Part shown: positions 1 through 7,061 of the stretch, one piece after another | Numbering within the stretch: position 1 is the first letter of the stretch | Layout of the letters: each line of letters begins with the position of its first letter | NCBI GenBank assembly: GCA_035406685.1 | Contig: DAONLM010000032.1 | Location: 1 to 18,442, forward strand | DNA from: DAONLM01 sp035406685 | GTDB lineage: Bacteria; Spirochaetota; GWE2-31-10; MWDO01 | Direction of reading: 5' to 3' | DNA: 18,442 bases | The notes under the pieces: generated by a model | What the model saw: the letters and a program-made list of their open reading frames with translations, nothing else | Told to the model about the DNA's origin: nothing | The model's database searches: none | Translations under genes and position numbers: made by a program

Positions 1-2
1 TC

Positions 3-80
3 TGTGGTATTTTTTATTTTAAGAATAAAAATTTTGAATTTATTGATAGATTGCCACTATTATTGGAATTTTTGATATGA
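3..80 (+). CDS. Possible C-terminal tail of a gene truncated by the window edge
   Basis: Frame 3 is open from the left edge to a TGA at 78-80 and reads 25 residues ending in RLPLLLEFLI. The residue mix (hydrophobic and charged, few Asn/Ile runs) looks more protein-like than the surrounding A+T-rich DNA, but 25 codons is too short to be sure. Frame 1 is also open to 75, so chance is a real alternative. No family is recognised. Confidence 0.22.
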   Translation, partial: CGIFYFKNKNFEFIDRLPLLLEFLI

Positions 81-345
81 AGTAAAAATTATTAAAAAAG
101 TATGTTATCAAAATTTTTTAGATTTTTATTTTTTATACTTTATGATATTTATTAATTTAACGTAATTATATATTGATAAAGTAAATTATAAAAATTTTTT
201 CTCAAAATCAAGGATGTTTGACATAAATAGAGAACCACAATAAAAATAAATTTTGTATAAATATTACTCATAAAATAGATTGTATATAGATTAGAATGAT
301 ACATTTTTATAGTTTTTTTATTCAAGTATGTAATTTTAGAGTATA

Positions 346-393
346 TATTAAAAAGTAATAATACATTTTTTAAAACAAATGTATTAAAAAGTA
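346..393. repeat. Nested direct and inverted repeats upstream of the sigma-54 promoter
   Basis: A 12-bp direct repeat TATTAAAAAGTA occurs at 346-357 and 382-393. Between and overlapping these is a perfect 10-bp inverted repeat, TAATACATTT (359-368) and AAATGTATTA (377-386), with an 8-nt loop. The centre lies about 215 bp upstream of the start site predicted for the sigma-54 promoter, a distance at which enhancer-binding activators can act. Treating it as an activator site is an inference, because such repeats can arise by chance in DNA this A+T-rich. Confidence 0.35.
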
Positions 394-562
394 TACAAGT
401 AATATATATTTTTTTATTTTTATATATATTTTTTTCTAATTTATACCGATAAAATAGTCTACAAAAGAAAATTTTGTTAAAATAAACATTATTTTTCTTA
501 AATAATATGTAAATTTAAAACATTTTAATCAAATTTTTATTAAATTTTATCTAATAGATATA

Positions 563-578
563 TGGCACAGTTATTGCT
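563..578 (+). promoter_or_regulatory. Sigma-54 (RpoN) -24/-12 promoter
   Basis: The sequence TGGCAC (563-568), five bases, then TTGCT (574-578) matches the sigma-54 consensus TGGCAC-N5-TTGCW at every defined position. The diagnostic GG (564-565) and GC (576-577) are separated by exactly 10 bp. Transcription would start near 589, leaving a leader of about 40 nt before the ATG at 629, which is preceded by a strong ribosome binding site. A G+C-bearing consensus of this quality is unlikely by chance in such A+T-rich DNA, and its distance and orientation fit the next gene. An enhancer-binding ATPase would be needed for activity; none is encoded in this window. Confidence 0.75.
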
Positions 579-628
579 TATTAATAAACGAATTAAACTT
601 ATTAAGTAAGTTTTAAAAGGAGGATGAA

Positions 629-898
629 ATGCAAATAGATAAAAGACTTGAGTTGATTAATTTTTTAGAATCTATTATATTAAGAGAAGATTTTGAAACA
701 TTCTTAAGAAAAAGTAATAAGAAGTTAGCAGAAGAGGATAATGATCTTTTTATAAAGAATTGGTATAAAAATTCTTCTACATTTACTAGAATGTGGCTAA
801 GCTATCTTTCAGATGAAAGATTATTAGAAATTCTGGAGAAGAAGATGGTTGATAAAAATGTAAATAAAAACATTCTTGATTTAAATTCGAGGATTTAA
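629..898 (+). CDS. Unrecognised 89-aa, probably cytoplasmic helical protein
   Basis: The start at 629 is supported by AAAAGGAGG ending five bases before the ATG. The 89-residue product has no signal peptide or membrane segment. It is rich in Leu, Glu, Lys and Asp and looks almost entirely alpha-helical, with a Trp/aromatic patch (NWYKNSSTFTRMWLSYL, about residues 44-60) that may form a binding surface. No family or motif is recognised, and no function is assigned. It is the first gene of a two-gene unit behind a sigma-54 promoter, with only two bases between its stop and the next ATG, so it is probably co-expressed with the exported HEAT-like protein. A regulatory or adaptor role would be a guess. 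Confidence 0.7.
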   Translation: MQIDKRLELINFLESIILREDFETFLRKSNKKLAEEDNDLFIKNWYKNSSTFTRMWLSYLSDERLLEILEKKMVDKNVNKNILDLNSRI

Positions 899-900
899 AC

Positions 901-1578
901 ATGAAAAAGTTAATGATTTTCCTATTTTTAACATTAATATTAAATGTGTATTCTAATGATGATAAAGAATTAAAAATTAAAAGAGAGCAAAAATTAAAGA
1001 ATTATTATTATCTTGTAAAATCAGGGACAAGAGAGACAAGGTTAAATGTATTAAACAATATTTTAAAAGAATATGATGAATTAAAATATAGTGAAAAAGA
1101 TGATAAATTATTAGAGATAATTGAATTTCTTCTTAATGAAGGAACTGTTAGTATTGATACAAGTAGTAATAGAGTTATTAATAATTTTCCTGATGTTAGA
1201 AGATTATGTGTAACTTTACTTGGAAAATTAGGTGGAGAGAGTGGTAGATATTTTATAATAAATATTCTTCATTATGATAATGATTATACAGTAAAGAGAG
1301 AAGTTTGTGATATAATTGCTAATGGTTTAATAGAGGATAATAATAAAAACGATCTTTTAAATACATTGATAAAAATATATAATTTTGACTCAAAGGGACA
1401 GCCAGAGAGTTTTATCTCTTCTTATATCAAGGCTCTAACTACTACTGCAAAAGGTAAAAGTTTTTATTACTCAGATGTAATAAAAATTTTAGCAGATATT
1501 AATATAAGTAAAATTTATAGTGAAAAGATTAGAAAAGAAGCTTTAGAATCAATAGACTATTTAGGAAAGAATAATTAA
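901..1578 (+). CDS. Exported HEAT-like repeat protein
   Basis: The first 18 or so residues form a signal peptide (MKK, then a Leu/Ile/Phe core ending NVYS) without a lipobox Cys, so the 225-aa product is predicted to be secreted to the periplasm. The mature part is charged and helical. Residues about 98-140 (DVRRLCVTLLGKLGG, then VKREVCDIIANGL) show the paired-helix pattern of HEAT/Armadillo repeats, and a similar helix pair ends the protein (KIRKEALESIDYLGK). HEAT repeats make protein-binding scaffolds; no catalytic motif is visible. A GAGGA ribosome site lies seven bases before the ATG, inside the preceding gene's last codons. The gene sits two bases after the 89-aa gene and shares its sigma-54 promoter. 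The partner and exact role are unknown. Confidence 0.72.
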   Translation: MKKLMIFLFLTLILNVYSNDDKELKIKREQKLKNYYYLVKSGTRETRLNVLNNILKEYDELKYSEKDDKLLEIIEFLLNEGTVSIDTSSNRVINNFPDVRRLCVTLLGKLGGESGRYFIINILHYDNDYTVKREVCDIIANGLIEDNNKNDLLNTLIKIYNFDSKGQPESFISSYIKALTTTAKGKSFYYSDVIKILADINISKIYSEKIRKEALESIDYLGKNN

Positions 1579-1671
1579 GATTTTTTATTTTATTTGCTAA
1601 TATTTATCCAATGACGTGAGGAGATATTTAGTTTAATTTTCAAATATTATAAAATAGTGTTTATATAATTC

Positions 1672-1825
1672 AGATATAGCTGGTAATTTAAGGGGATATC
1701 CCTATCGAAACATACAGATATCCCCTTTCATTGCAACAGATATCCCACTATGTATTATAGGGTTCTCCCTTGCAGAAATATAGATATCCCATGTGATAAA
1801 AATAGATATTCTCTCGGGGGGCAAC
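1672..1825. repeat. 22-bp-periodic array of AGATATCCC-type repeats
   Basis: Copies of a nine-base core begin at 1672 (agatatagc), 1694 (ggatatccc), 1716, 1738 and 1782 (exact AGATATCCC), 1804 (agatattct) and, displaced by one base, 1761 (ggttctccc). The spacing is 22 bp throughout, or 23+21 around the displaced copy. The rest of each unit is divergent, although the units at 1716 and 1804 both end in GCAAC. The core contains palindromic GATATC, and the units at 1694 and 1716 together form an 11-bp inverted repeat (AAGGGGATATC, 1690-1700, with 1717-1727). Candidates are a multi-site protein-binding array on one face of the helix, or a decayed short tandem repeat. It is not CRISPR-like, because the conserved part is too short and the spacers are about 13 bp. 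Confidence 0.65.
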
Positions 1826-1901
1826 ATTATAATAAATTATTGGTATATTACAAAAACATTTTTTTCAATCTTTCACTAAATCGTAATTTTAGCTTTTTAT
1901 A

Positions 1902-1933
1902 TTTTAATCCCTTTAGTGATTAAAAATTTTTTT
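1902..1933 (+). terminator. Possible A+T-rich intrinsic terminator with competing stem
   Basis: TTTTAATC (1902-1909) pairs with GATTAAAA (1918-1925) around an 8-nt loop and is followed by seven Ts (1927-1933), the layout of a + strand intrinsic terminator. The stem has only one G-C pair and would be weak. TCACTAAA (1873-1880) pairs perfectly with TTTAGTGA (1912-1919), which overlaps the loop and right arm, so the two structures exclude each other. It lies about 325 bp after the HEAT gene and before lemA. Confidence 0.35.
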
Positions 1934-2034
1934 ATTTAAATATTAATCATAAAATTTTTTAGAGGAGACTTTACAATTTTCAATTCTAAAGAAGAAAATT
2001 AATATTTTTTATTCAATAAATTAATCTTTTTAAC

Positions 2035-2063
2035 TTGAAATTTTATATTTTTTAGTATATAGT
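2035..2063 (+). promoter_or_regulatory. Sigma-70-type promoter of lemA
   Basis: TTGAAA (2035-2040) and TATAGT (2058-2063) each match consensus at five of six positions and are separated by the optimal 17 bp. The predicted start near 2070 is only about 13 bases before the lemA ATG (2083), with GAGGAGG at 2071-2077, so the leader would be very short. It probably also serves the amidohydrolase and polA downstream, because no terminator is visible after lemA. Confidence 0.6.
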
Positions 2064-2082
2064 TAATTACGAGGAGGAAAAA

Positions 2083-2667
2083 ATGAAGAAAATATATCTA
2101 ATAAATATTCTTATTTTATCTTTTGTTTTAATAGGATGTAATCCTATCTCTATTTATAATACAATTGTAGAAAAAGAAGAGGCTGTAAATGCAGCATGGG
2201 CTCAGGTTGAAAATCAATATCAGAGAAGAATGGATCTCATACCTCAATTAGTAGAAGTTGTTAAAGGTTATGCAAAGCATGAAAAAGAGACACTGGAGAG
2301 TGTTATTAAAATGAGAAGTCAGGCAACCCAGATGGTTGTTACAAAAGAAGTTTTAGAAGATCCAGTTGCTTTTGAGAAATTTCAAAAGATGCAGGGTGAA
2401 TTAAGCAGTGCTCTTTCAAGATTAATGGCAATCACTGAAAATTATCCAGAATTAAAGGCAAATGAAAATTTTTTAGCACTTCAAGCACAAATAGAAGGGA
2501 CAGAAAATAGAATCTCTGTTGAGAGAAGAAGATACAATGAGGCTGTTCAGGATTACAATACTTATATACGAAAATTTCCAAATTTTTTATTTAAAGGTGA
2601 TGCAAAGCCTAAACAGATGTTTAAGGCTCAGAGTGGAGCAGAAAAAGCACCTGATATAAAATTTTAA
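2083..2667 (+). CDS. lemA: LemA family lipoprotein
   Basis: The 194-aa product starts with a lipoprotein signal (hydrophobic core, then LIGC with Cys19 as the lipidated residue), so it should be anchored to a membrane facing the periplasm. The mature part carries the LemA signature: AAWAQVENQYQRRMDLIPQL, then a Val-Val-Lys-Gly-Tyr-Ala segment with heptad helices, and NFLALQAQIEGTENRISVER. It ends with NYAVQ-like VQDYNTYIRKFPN. Length is typical of the family. LemA proteins form a long helical bundle; their biochemical function is not established. They are often encoded beside a TPM-domain or HtpX-type gene, but here the next gene is an amidohydrolase. GAGGAGG lies five bases before the ATG, and the gene has its own promoter. 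Confidence 0.9.
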   Translation: MKKIYLINILILSFVLIGCNPISIYNTIVEKEEAVNAAWAQVENQYQRRMDLIPQLVEVVKGYAKHEKETLESVIKMRSQATQMVVTKEVLEDPVAFEKFQKMQGELSSALSRLMAITENYPELKANENFLALQAQIEGTENRISVERRRYNEAVQDYNTYIRKFPNFLFKGDAKPKQMFKAQSGAEKAPDIKF

Positions 2668-2726
2668 TATTTTAAAATATTTTTCTATCAAAATACTCTT
2701 AATAAAAAAAGGAGCATAAAAATTTA

Positions 2727-3950
2727 ATGAAACAGATTGTAATAAATGCCTCTATTTTATTTGATGGCATAAGTAAAAAAGAAAATGTTAACATAGTAAT
2801 AGAAGATGATAAAATAATTGATATTAGTAGAAACAAATTAAAACCAGATTTTAGCGGTATTGTAACACCAGCCTTTATAGATGCTCATTCTCATATAGGA
2901 ATGGATAGGCAGGGAGAACCATCTTATGAATCCGAAGTAAATGATAATAGCATGCACATAAATCCTTTAAATAACCCATTAAATAGTATATATTTTGATG
3001 ATAGGGCATTTGAGGAGGCTATTGACTTTGGAGTATTGTATAGCTGTGTTGTTCCAGGTAGTGGAAATTTAATTGGCGGTAGGGCTCTTATAATAAAAAA
3101 TTTTGCAAAAAATAGAGATGAGGCTCTTATAAAAGAATACGGTTATAAATTTGCTCTTGGATATAACCCAAGAAGTACAACAGAATGGAAAGGAGAAAGA
3201 CCAAATACAAGAATGGGAGTTTATGCTCTTCTTGAGAATAGATTTGATTCTTTAATAACAAAAGTAAAAAAAGCAGAAATTGAGAAAAAGAAAAAGATAA
3301 AAGAGTTAGAAGAAAAGTTAAATGAGAAAAAAATAACGCAAGATGAGAAAAAAGAAGAAGAAAAAATAATTAACGAAGAATTTGAAGTTGAATTCTCCAG
3401 TGAGGATAAAGCCTTACTCGAACTCTTAAAAGGTGAAAAAATAGCCAAAGTCCATGTTCATAAGGAAGATGATATTCTATATCTTATTGAACTTGTAAAA
3501 AAATATAATTTAAAGGCAACGGCTGATCATACCTGTGATGTTTTTCATAAAGAGATTTATGATAAACTTGGAGAAAATAATATCCCTGTGGTATTTGGTC
3601 CTTTGGGGGCACTGGATTATAAAGTAGAGTTAAAACATTCTCATTATAAAAATGTAAGATATCTGATACAATCAAAGGCATTTTTTGGTTTAATGACAGA
3701 TCATCCGGTAATTCTTACATATAATATAAGGGACACACTTAAATATTTCTTAATTGCCGGCTTAAAAGAGGAGGAGGCTATATCAATTATTACTTATAAG
3801 AATGCTAAAATACTTGGCATAGATAATATACTTGGGACAATAGAGCCTGGTAAAAAGGCAAGCCTTGTTGTATGGGACAATTCTCCCTTCTATTTTGGGG
3901 CATATCCATTAGCAGTAATTGGGGAAGGAAAAATATTAAGAGAGAGATGA
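2727..3950 (+). CDS. Amidohydrolase (imidazolonepropionase/dipeptidase-like), coiled-coil insert
   Basis: This 407-aa enzyme of the metal-dependent amidohydrolase superfamily has the expected metal-site motifs: HSH at residues 54-56 after TPAFIDAHSHIG, His243/His245 (KVHVH), His268 (ATADHTCD) and the catalytic Asp325 in TDHP. The C terminus (NAKILGIDNILGTIEPGKKASLVVWD) is the usual small beta domain. It resembles COG1228 enzymes that hydrolyse cyclic amides or aminoacyl dipeptides; the substrate cannot be read from sequence. There is no signal peptide, so it is cytosolic. Residues about 178-235 are almost pure Lys/Glu and probably form a projecting helical hairpin. Start support is moderate, because GGAG (2711-2714) lies 12 bases before the ATG. 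The gene's TGA overlaps the polA ATG (ATGA, 3947-3950). Confidence 0.85.
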   Translation: MKQIVINASILFDGISKKENVNIVIEDDKIIDISRNKLKPDFSGIVTPAFIDAHSHIGMDRQGEPSYESEVNDNSMHINPLNNPLNSIYFDDRAFEEAIDFGVLYSCVVPGSGNLIGGRALIIKNFAKNRDEALIKEYGYKFALGYNPRSTTEWKGERPNTRMGVYALLENRFDSLITKVKKAEIEKKKKIKELEEKLNEKKITQDEKKEEEKIINEEFEVEFSSEDKALLELLKGEKIAKVHVHKEDDILYLIELVKKYNLKATADHTCDVFHKEIYDKLGENNIPVVFGPLGALDYKVELKHSHYKNVRYLIQSKAFFGLMTDHPVILTYNIRDTLKYFLIAGLKEEEAISIITYKNAKILGIDNILGTIEPGKKASLVVWDNSPFYFGAYPLAVIGEGKILRER

Positions 3951-6682
3951 AAAAAATTTTATTAATAGATGCGTTTGGCATAATATTTAAATACTATTAC
4001 ATCCTAAAACTTACAAATAGCCGTGGAGAAAATACATCCTCTATCTTTGGACTTTTAAATAATATTATTTCATTGTTACAAAAAGAAAAGCCCGACTACT
4101 ATCTTGTTGCTCTTGAAGGGGAAGGGAAATGTTTTAGAAACGATATATATCCAGAATATAAGGGTAATAGGCCAGAAGCACCAGAAGATTTAAAAAAACA
4201 GATACCTCGTATTATCAATATTCTAAAAGAATTGAAAATACCTTATTTATCTGTAAATGGTTATGAGGCAGACGATATAATTGGCACAATAGCAAAAAAA
4301 TTTAGTGAAAATCATAAGGTTATAATTCTTTCTGCTGATAAAGATTTAAGACAATTGATTGATAAAAATGTCTATGTTTATAGTCCATCAAATAAATCTG
4401 GATCTGGCGAGTTTGATATCTTTGATGAAAATAGAGTCATAGAAAAATATGGGATTAAACCATCTCAACTCGTTGACTATTTTGCCTTGCTTGGCGATAG
4501 TTCTGACAATATACCGGGTGTTAAAGGGATTGGAGAAAAAGGAGCAGCTGCACTTATATCACAATGGGGTAGTCTTGATAATATCTACCAGAATATTGAT
4601 AAAGTTGTAGAAAAGATGAGTGAAAAACTCATTAATCAAAAAAAAGAAGCATTTCTCAGTAAAGATCTTGCAACGATAAGGTGTGATATCCCCCTTGCTA
4701 TAAATATTGAAGATTTTAAAGTAGCTTCTCTCGATATACAGAATGCTCTTTCTTCTCTTGAAAGAGAAAATCTAAAAACCGTTATACAAAAAATTTTAGA
4801 ATATAATAAGAGTATTTTGGGTTTTGAAGAGAGTATAAAGAGTAATGTTGATACAAAAATAGATATAAGTAAATTTAAATTAATAAAAGATATAGATCAG
4901 ATTAAGAACCTAATAGATTTAATCAAAAATGAAAAAAAATTTGCCTTTGATACAGAGACAACTGGATTTGATTGCTTTAATGATAATCTTATATGTATAT
5001 CGATCGCTCTGGGAGAAGATGGATATATTATACCTTTAAAACTATCTCTCTTTCAACAACAGGAGGCTAATTTAAATATTACGGATGAATATGTTGAAAA
5101 AACAAAGTTTTTATTAAAAGAGATATTCGAAGATGAATCTATTTTAAAGATAGGTCATAACATGAAATTTGATATAAAATTTTTAAAAAGCTTTGGAATA
5201 GAGGTAAAGGGTAAACTTTTTAATACAATGCTTGCAGAATACTGTCTTGATGCAAGCAACAATATTCTAAACCTAAAAGATCTTGCTTCAAAATATCTTA
5301 ACTTAACACTCAACAGGTATAAAGATATTGTTGTTGATACAAAAAAAATGACTCTTATGGATGTCTCTTTAAATGAACTTATAGAATATGCTGTTCTTGA
5401 TGCATATATTACATATAAATTATATTCTATATTAAAAGAAAAAATTGAGCAGAATGAAAGATTGAAAAATCTTTTTTATCTTATTGAAATGCCTGTTATG
5501 AGAATATTAATTGATATGGAATATACTGGTGTAAATATTGATAAAGAATATCTATACTCATTTTCAAAAGAATTAGAAGAAGAGATAGACAAGCTAAATA
5601 AGTCTTTAATAGAAATGGCTAATGAAATTTTTAATCCTAATTCTCCAAAACAGATTGCAGATATACTGTTTAATAAATTAAAATTGCCAGTAATAAAAGA
5701 GACAAAGACAGGACCTTCTACTGATGTTGATGTTCTTAAAAAATTATCAACTCTTCATCCTTTCCCTGGTCTTTTATTAGAGCATAGAATGCTATCAAAA
5801 TTAAAATCAACATATTCTGACTCATTGCCAGAAATGGTTAATAAGAATACTGGAAGGATACATACTACCTATATGCAAACCGGAACTCAAACAGGTAGAC
5901 TTTCGAGTAAAGAGCCAAATCTTCAAAATATACCAATAAAAACAGAAGAAGGTAGAAGAATAAGAAAGGCTTTTATTCCATCGAAAGGTAATATCTTGAT
6001 AAGTGCTGACTATTCTCAAATAGAACTATTTTTACTTGCAGAATTTTCAAAAGATCCAAATATGATGGCAGCATTTAATAATAATGAGGATATTCATAAA
6101 AAAACAGCATCATTGATATTTGATAAGAATATCGAGGAAATAACAAAAGAAGAGAGGGGTGTTGCAAAGGCCGTTAATTTTGGTATTCTTTATGGTCAGT
6201 CAGCATTTGCTCTTGCAGAAGATCTTAATATACCAAGAAAAGATGCTCAAAATTTTATAAATAAATATTTTGAAAAATATTCTGGCATAAAAAACTACAT
6301 AGAAGAATTAAAAGAAGTGTGTAGAGAAAAAGGATATGCTGAAACATACTGGGGCAGACGAAGGACAATACCTGAAATAAATAGTAGTAATAAAACAGAT
6401 AGAGCATACGGCGAGAGAATGGCAGTAAATACAACGATTCAGGGAAGTGCTGCTGATTTAATAAAAATTGCAATGGTAAAAATTTATAATGAATTCAAAA
6501 AAAATAATTTAAAATCAAAACTCATATTACAGGTTCATGATGAGTTAATATTTGATGTTGTTTATGAAGAGAAGGAGATCGTAAAAAATATTGTTAAAAA
6601 TGCCATGGAGAATGATTTTAACTTTGAATTGAAATTAAAGACCTCGATTGAAGAGGGTAATAATTGGGGCGATTTGCATTAA
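3947..6682 (+). CDS. polA: DNA polymerase I with 5'-3' and 3'-5' exonuclease domains
   Basis: PolA fills gaps, removes RNA primers and joins DNA repair. The start is placed at 3947, where MKKILLIDAF begins the flap-nuclease domain and overlaps the preceding stop as ATGA; an upstream in-frame ATG at 3872 would add 25 unrelated residues inside the amidohydrolase gene. The 911-aa product has three domains. The 5' nuclease (1-290) carries YEADD at 106-110 and GDSSDNIPGVKGIG. The 3'-5' exonuclease (about 305-500) carries DTE 335-337, HNMKFD with Asp409 and YAVLD with Asp485, so proofreading looks intact. The polymerase domain has motif A DYSQIE 688-693, the O-helix with Arg737, Lys741, Phe745 and Tyr749, and motif C VHDE 863-866. 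Motif A reads ELF where most family members have ELR. Confidence 0.96.
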   Translation: MKKILLIDAFGIIFKYYYILKLTNSRGENTSSIFGLLNNIISLLQKEKPDYYLVALEGEGKCFRNDIYPEYKGNRPEAPEDLKKQIPRIINILKELKIPYLSVNGYEADDIIGTIAKKFSENHKVIILSADKDLRQLIDKNVYVYSPSNKSGSGEFDIFDENRVIEKYGIKPSQLVDYFALLGDSSDNIPGVKGIGEKGAAALISQWGSLDNIYQNIDKVVEKMSEKLINQKKEAFLSKDLATIRCDIPLAINIEDFKVASLDIQNALSSLERENLKTVIQKILEYNKSILGFEESIKSNVDTKIDISKFKLIKDIDQIKNLIDLIKNEKKFAFDTETTGFDCFNDNLICISIALGEDGYIIPLKLSLFQQQEANLNITDEYVEKTKFLLKEIFEDESILKIGHNMKFDIKFLKSFGIEVKGKLFNTMLAEYCLDASNNILNLKDLASKYLNLTLNRYKDIVVDTKKMTLMDVSLNELIEYAVLDAYITYKLYSILKEKIEQNERLKNLFYLIEMPVMRILIDMEYTGVNIDKEYLYSFSKELEEEIDKLNKSLIEMANEIFNPNSPKQIADILFNKLKLPVIKETKTGPSTDVDVLKKLSTLHPFPGLLLEHRMLSKLKSTYSDSLPEMVNKNTGRIHTTYMQTGTQTGRLSSKEPNLQNIPIKTEEGRRIRKAFIPSKGNILISADYSQIELFLLAEFSKDPNMMAAFNNNEDIHKKTASLIFDKNIEEITKEERGVAKAVNFGILYGQSAFALAEDLNIPRKDAQNFINKYFEKYSGIKNYIEELKEVCREKGYAETYWGRRRTIPEINSSNKTDRAYGERMAVNTTIQGSAADLIKIAMVKIYNEFKKNNLKSKLILQVHDELIFDVVYEEKEIVKNIVKNAMENDFNFELKLKTSIEEGNNWGDLH

Positions 6683-6882
6683 TTTATACTCAAAGAATTT
6701 TATTTTATCACAACTTCCCCCATAAAAATCAACAAAAAATGATTTAACTTAATTATAAATAAAGTAGTTATGTAATAAATGATTTTATTTTAGTGTATAC
6801 GAATTAATTGTAATTTATTTGTAATATCACTTTATATAATATAAAGATATGATATTATATAGTAGTTACGAAGGAGAATTCT

Positions 6883-6903
6883 ATGTTTTTGCATCAGGAT
6901 TAA
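6883..6903 (+). other. Six-codon ORF with strong Shine-Dalgarno (MFLHQD)
   Basis: AAGGAG (6871-6876) lies six bases before an ATG that reads six codons, MFLHQD, and then hits TAA at 6901, with further TAA codons immediately after. Either it is a short leader peptide, or the start of a decayed gene whose body has been lost. The second reading fits the transposase-like fragment 160 bp downstream. Confidence 0.3.
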
Positions 6904-6995
6904 TAATAAATTTGCCAATAAAATTATGAAAGAGGCAAAATTAAACATAAAATTCCAACCTATTTGTAGTAACGACGATAAAATAAGTATAATTT

Positions 6996-7027
6996 TTATA
7001 ACCACTTTAAGAATAAAGTGGTTATAA
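6996..7027. repeat. 14-bp perfect hairpin
   Basis: TTATAACCACTTTA (6996-7009) and TAAAGTGGTTATAA (7014-7027) form a perfect 14-bp stem with a four-base AGAA loop. On neither strand is the stem followed by the T-run of an intrinsic terminator (A-rich sequence follows on both), so it is not a standard terminator. It could be a mobile-element end, a transcription roadblock, or an mRNA 3' structure protecting polA or ysxC transcripts. Confidence 0.55.
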
Positions 7028-7061
7028 GAAAAAATATTTAAATTATAGGTGGAAGTTGTGA

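Larger units (their letters stand above)
1..628. other. Very A+T-rich gene-free leader region
   Basis: No convincing complete gene is present on either strand, and stop codons are frequent in all frames. Apart from a possible gene tail at the left edge, it holds a TTGACA hexamer at 218-223 with a poor -10 (TAAAAA) 17 bp downstream, a direct and inverted repeat cluster at 346-393, and a sigma-54 promoter at 563-578. The low sequence complexity makes short repeats here weak evidence individually. The region otherwise looks like upstream regulatory or spacer DNA of the two-gene unit that begins at 629. Confidence 0.6.
1579..2082. other. 504-bp intergenic region with repeat array, hairpins and promoter
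   Basis: No gene is supported. From left to right it holds the 22-bp-periodic array (1672-1825), an inverted-repeat/terminator-like zone (1873-1933), an isolated Shine-Dalgarno-like AGAGGAG (about 1960-1966) not followed by a usable start codon, and the lemA promoter (2035-2063). The stretch 1690-1825 is noticeably richer in G+C than its surroundings and contains a run of six Gs near 1816-1821. The orphan ribosome-site-like motif could be a trace of a lost gene. Confidence 0.55.

Noticed and set aside
218..246. Sigma-70 promoter TTGACA-N17-TAAAAA
   Set aside because: The -10 matches only four of six bases, and no gene begins within about 380 bp downstream.
1672..1825. CRISPR array
   Set aside because: The conserved core is about nine bases and the intervening segments about 13 bases, far from CRISPR dimensions, and no cas gene is nearby.
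3221..3448. 75-codon ORF on the - strand rich in Ser and Phe
   Set aside because: It is the complement of the Lys/Glu-rich segment of the amidohydrolase, has low complexity and no ribosome site.
3872..3946. Upstream in-frame ATG that would add 25 residues to PolA
   Set aside because: The extra residues lie inside the amidohydrolase gene in another frame and do not look like a PolA N terminus; MKKILLIDAF at 3947 fits the family and overlaps the stop as ATGA.
6926..7027. 33-codon ORF in the polA-ysxC gap as a real gene
   Set aside because: It has no ribosome site, and its end is formed by the right arm of the hairpin; it more likely reflects chance or decayed sequence.
6996..7027. Intrinsic terminator for polA or ysxC
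   Set aside because: The stem is perfect, but neither strand has a T-run immediately downstream; the flanking runs are A-rich in the transcribed direction.
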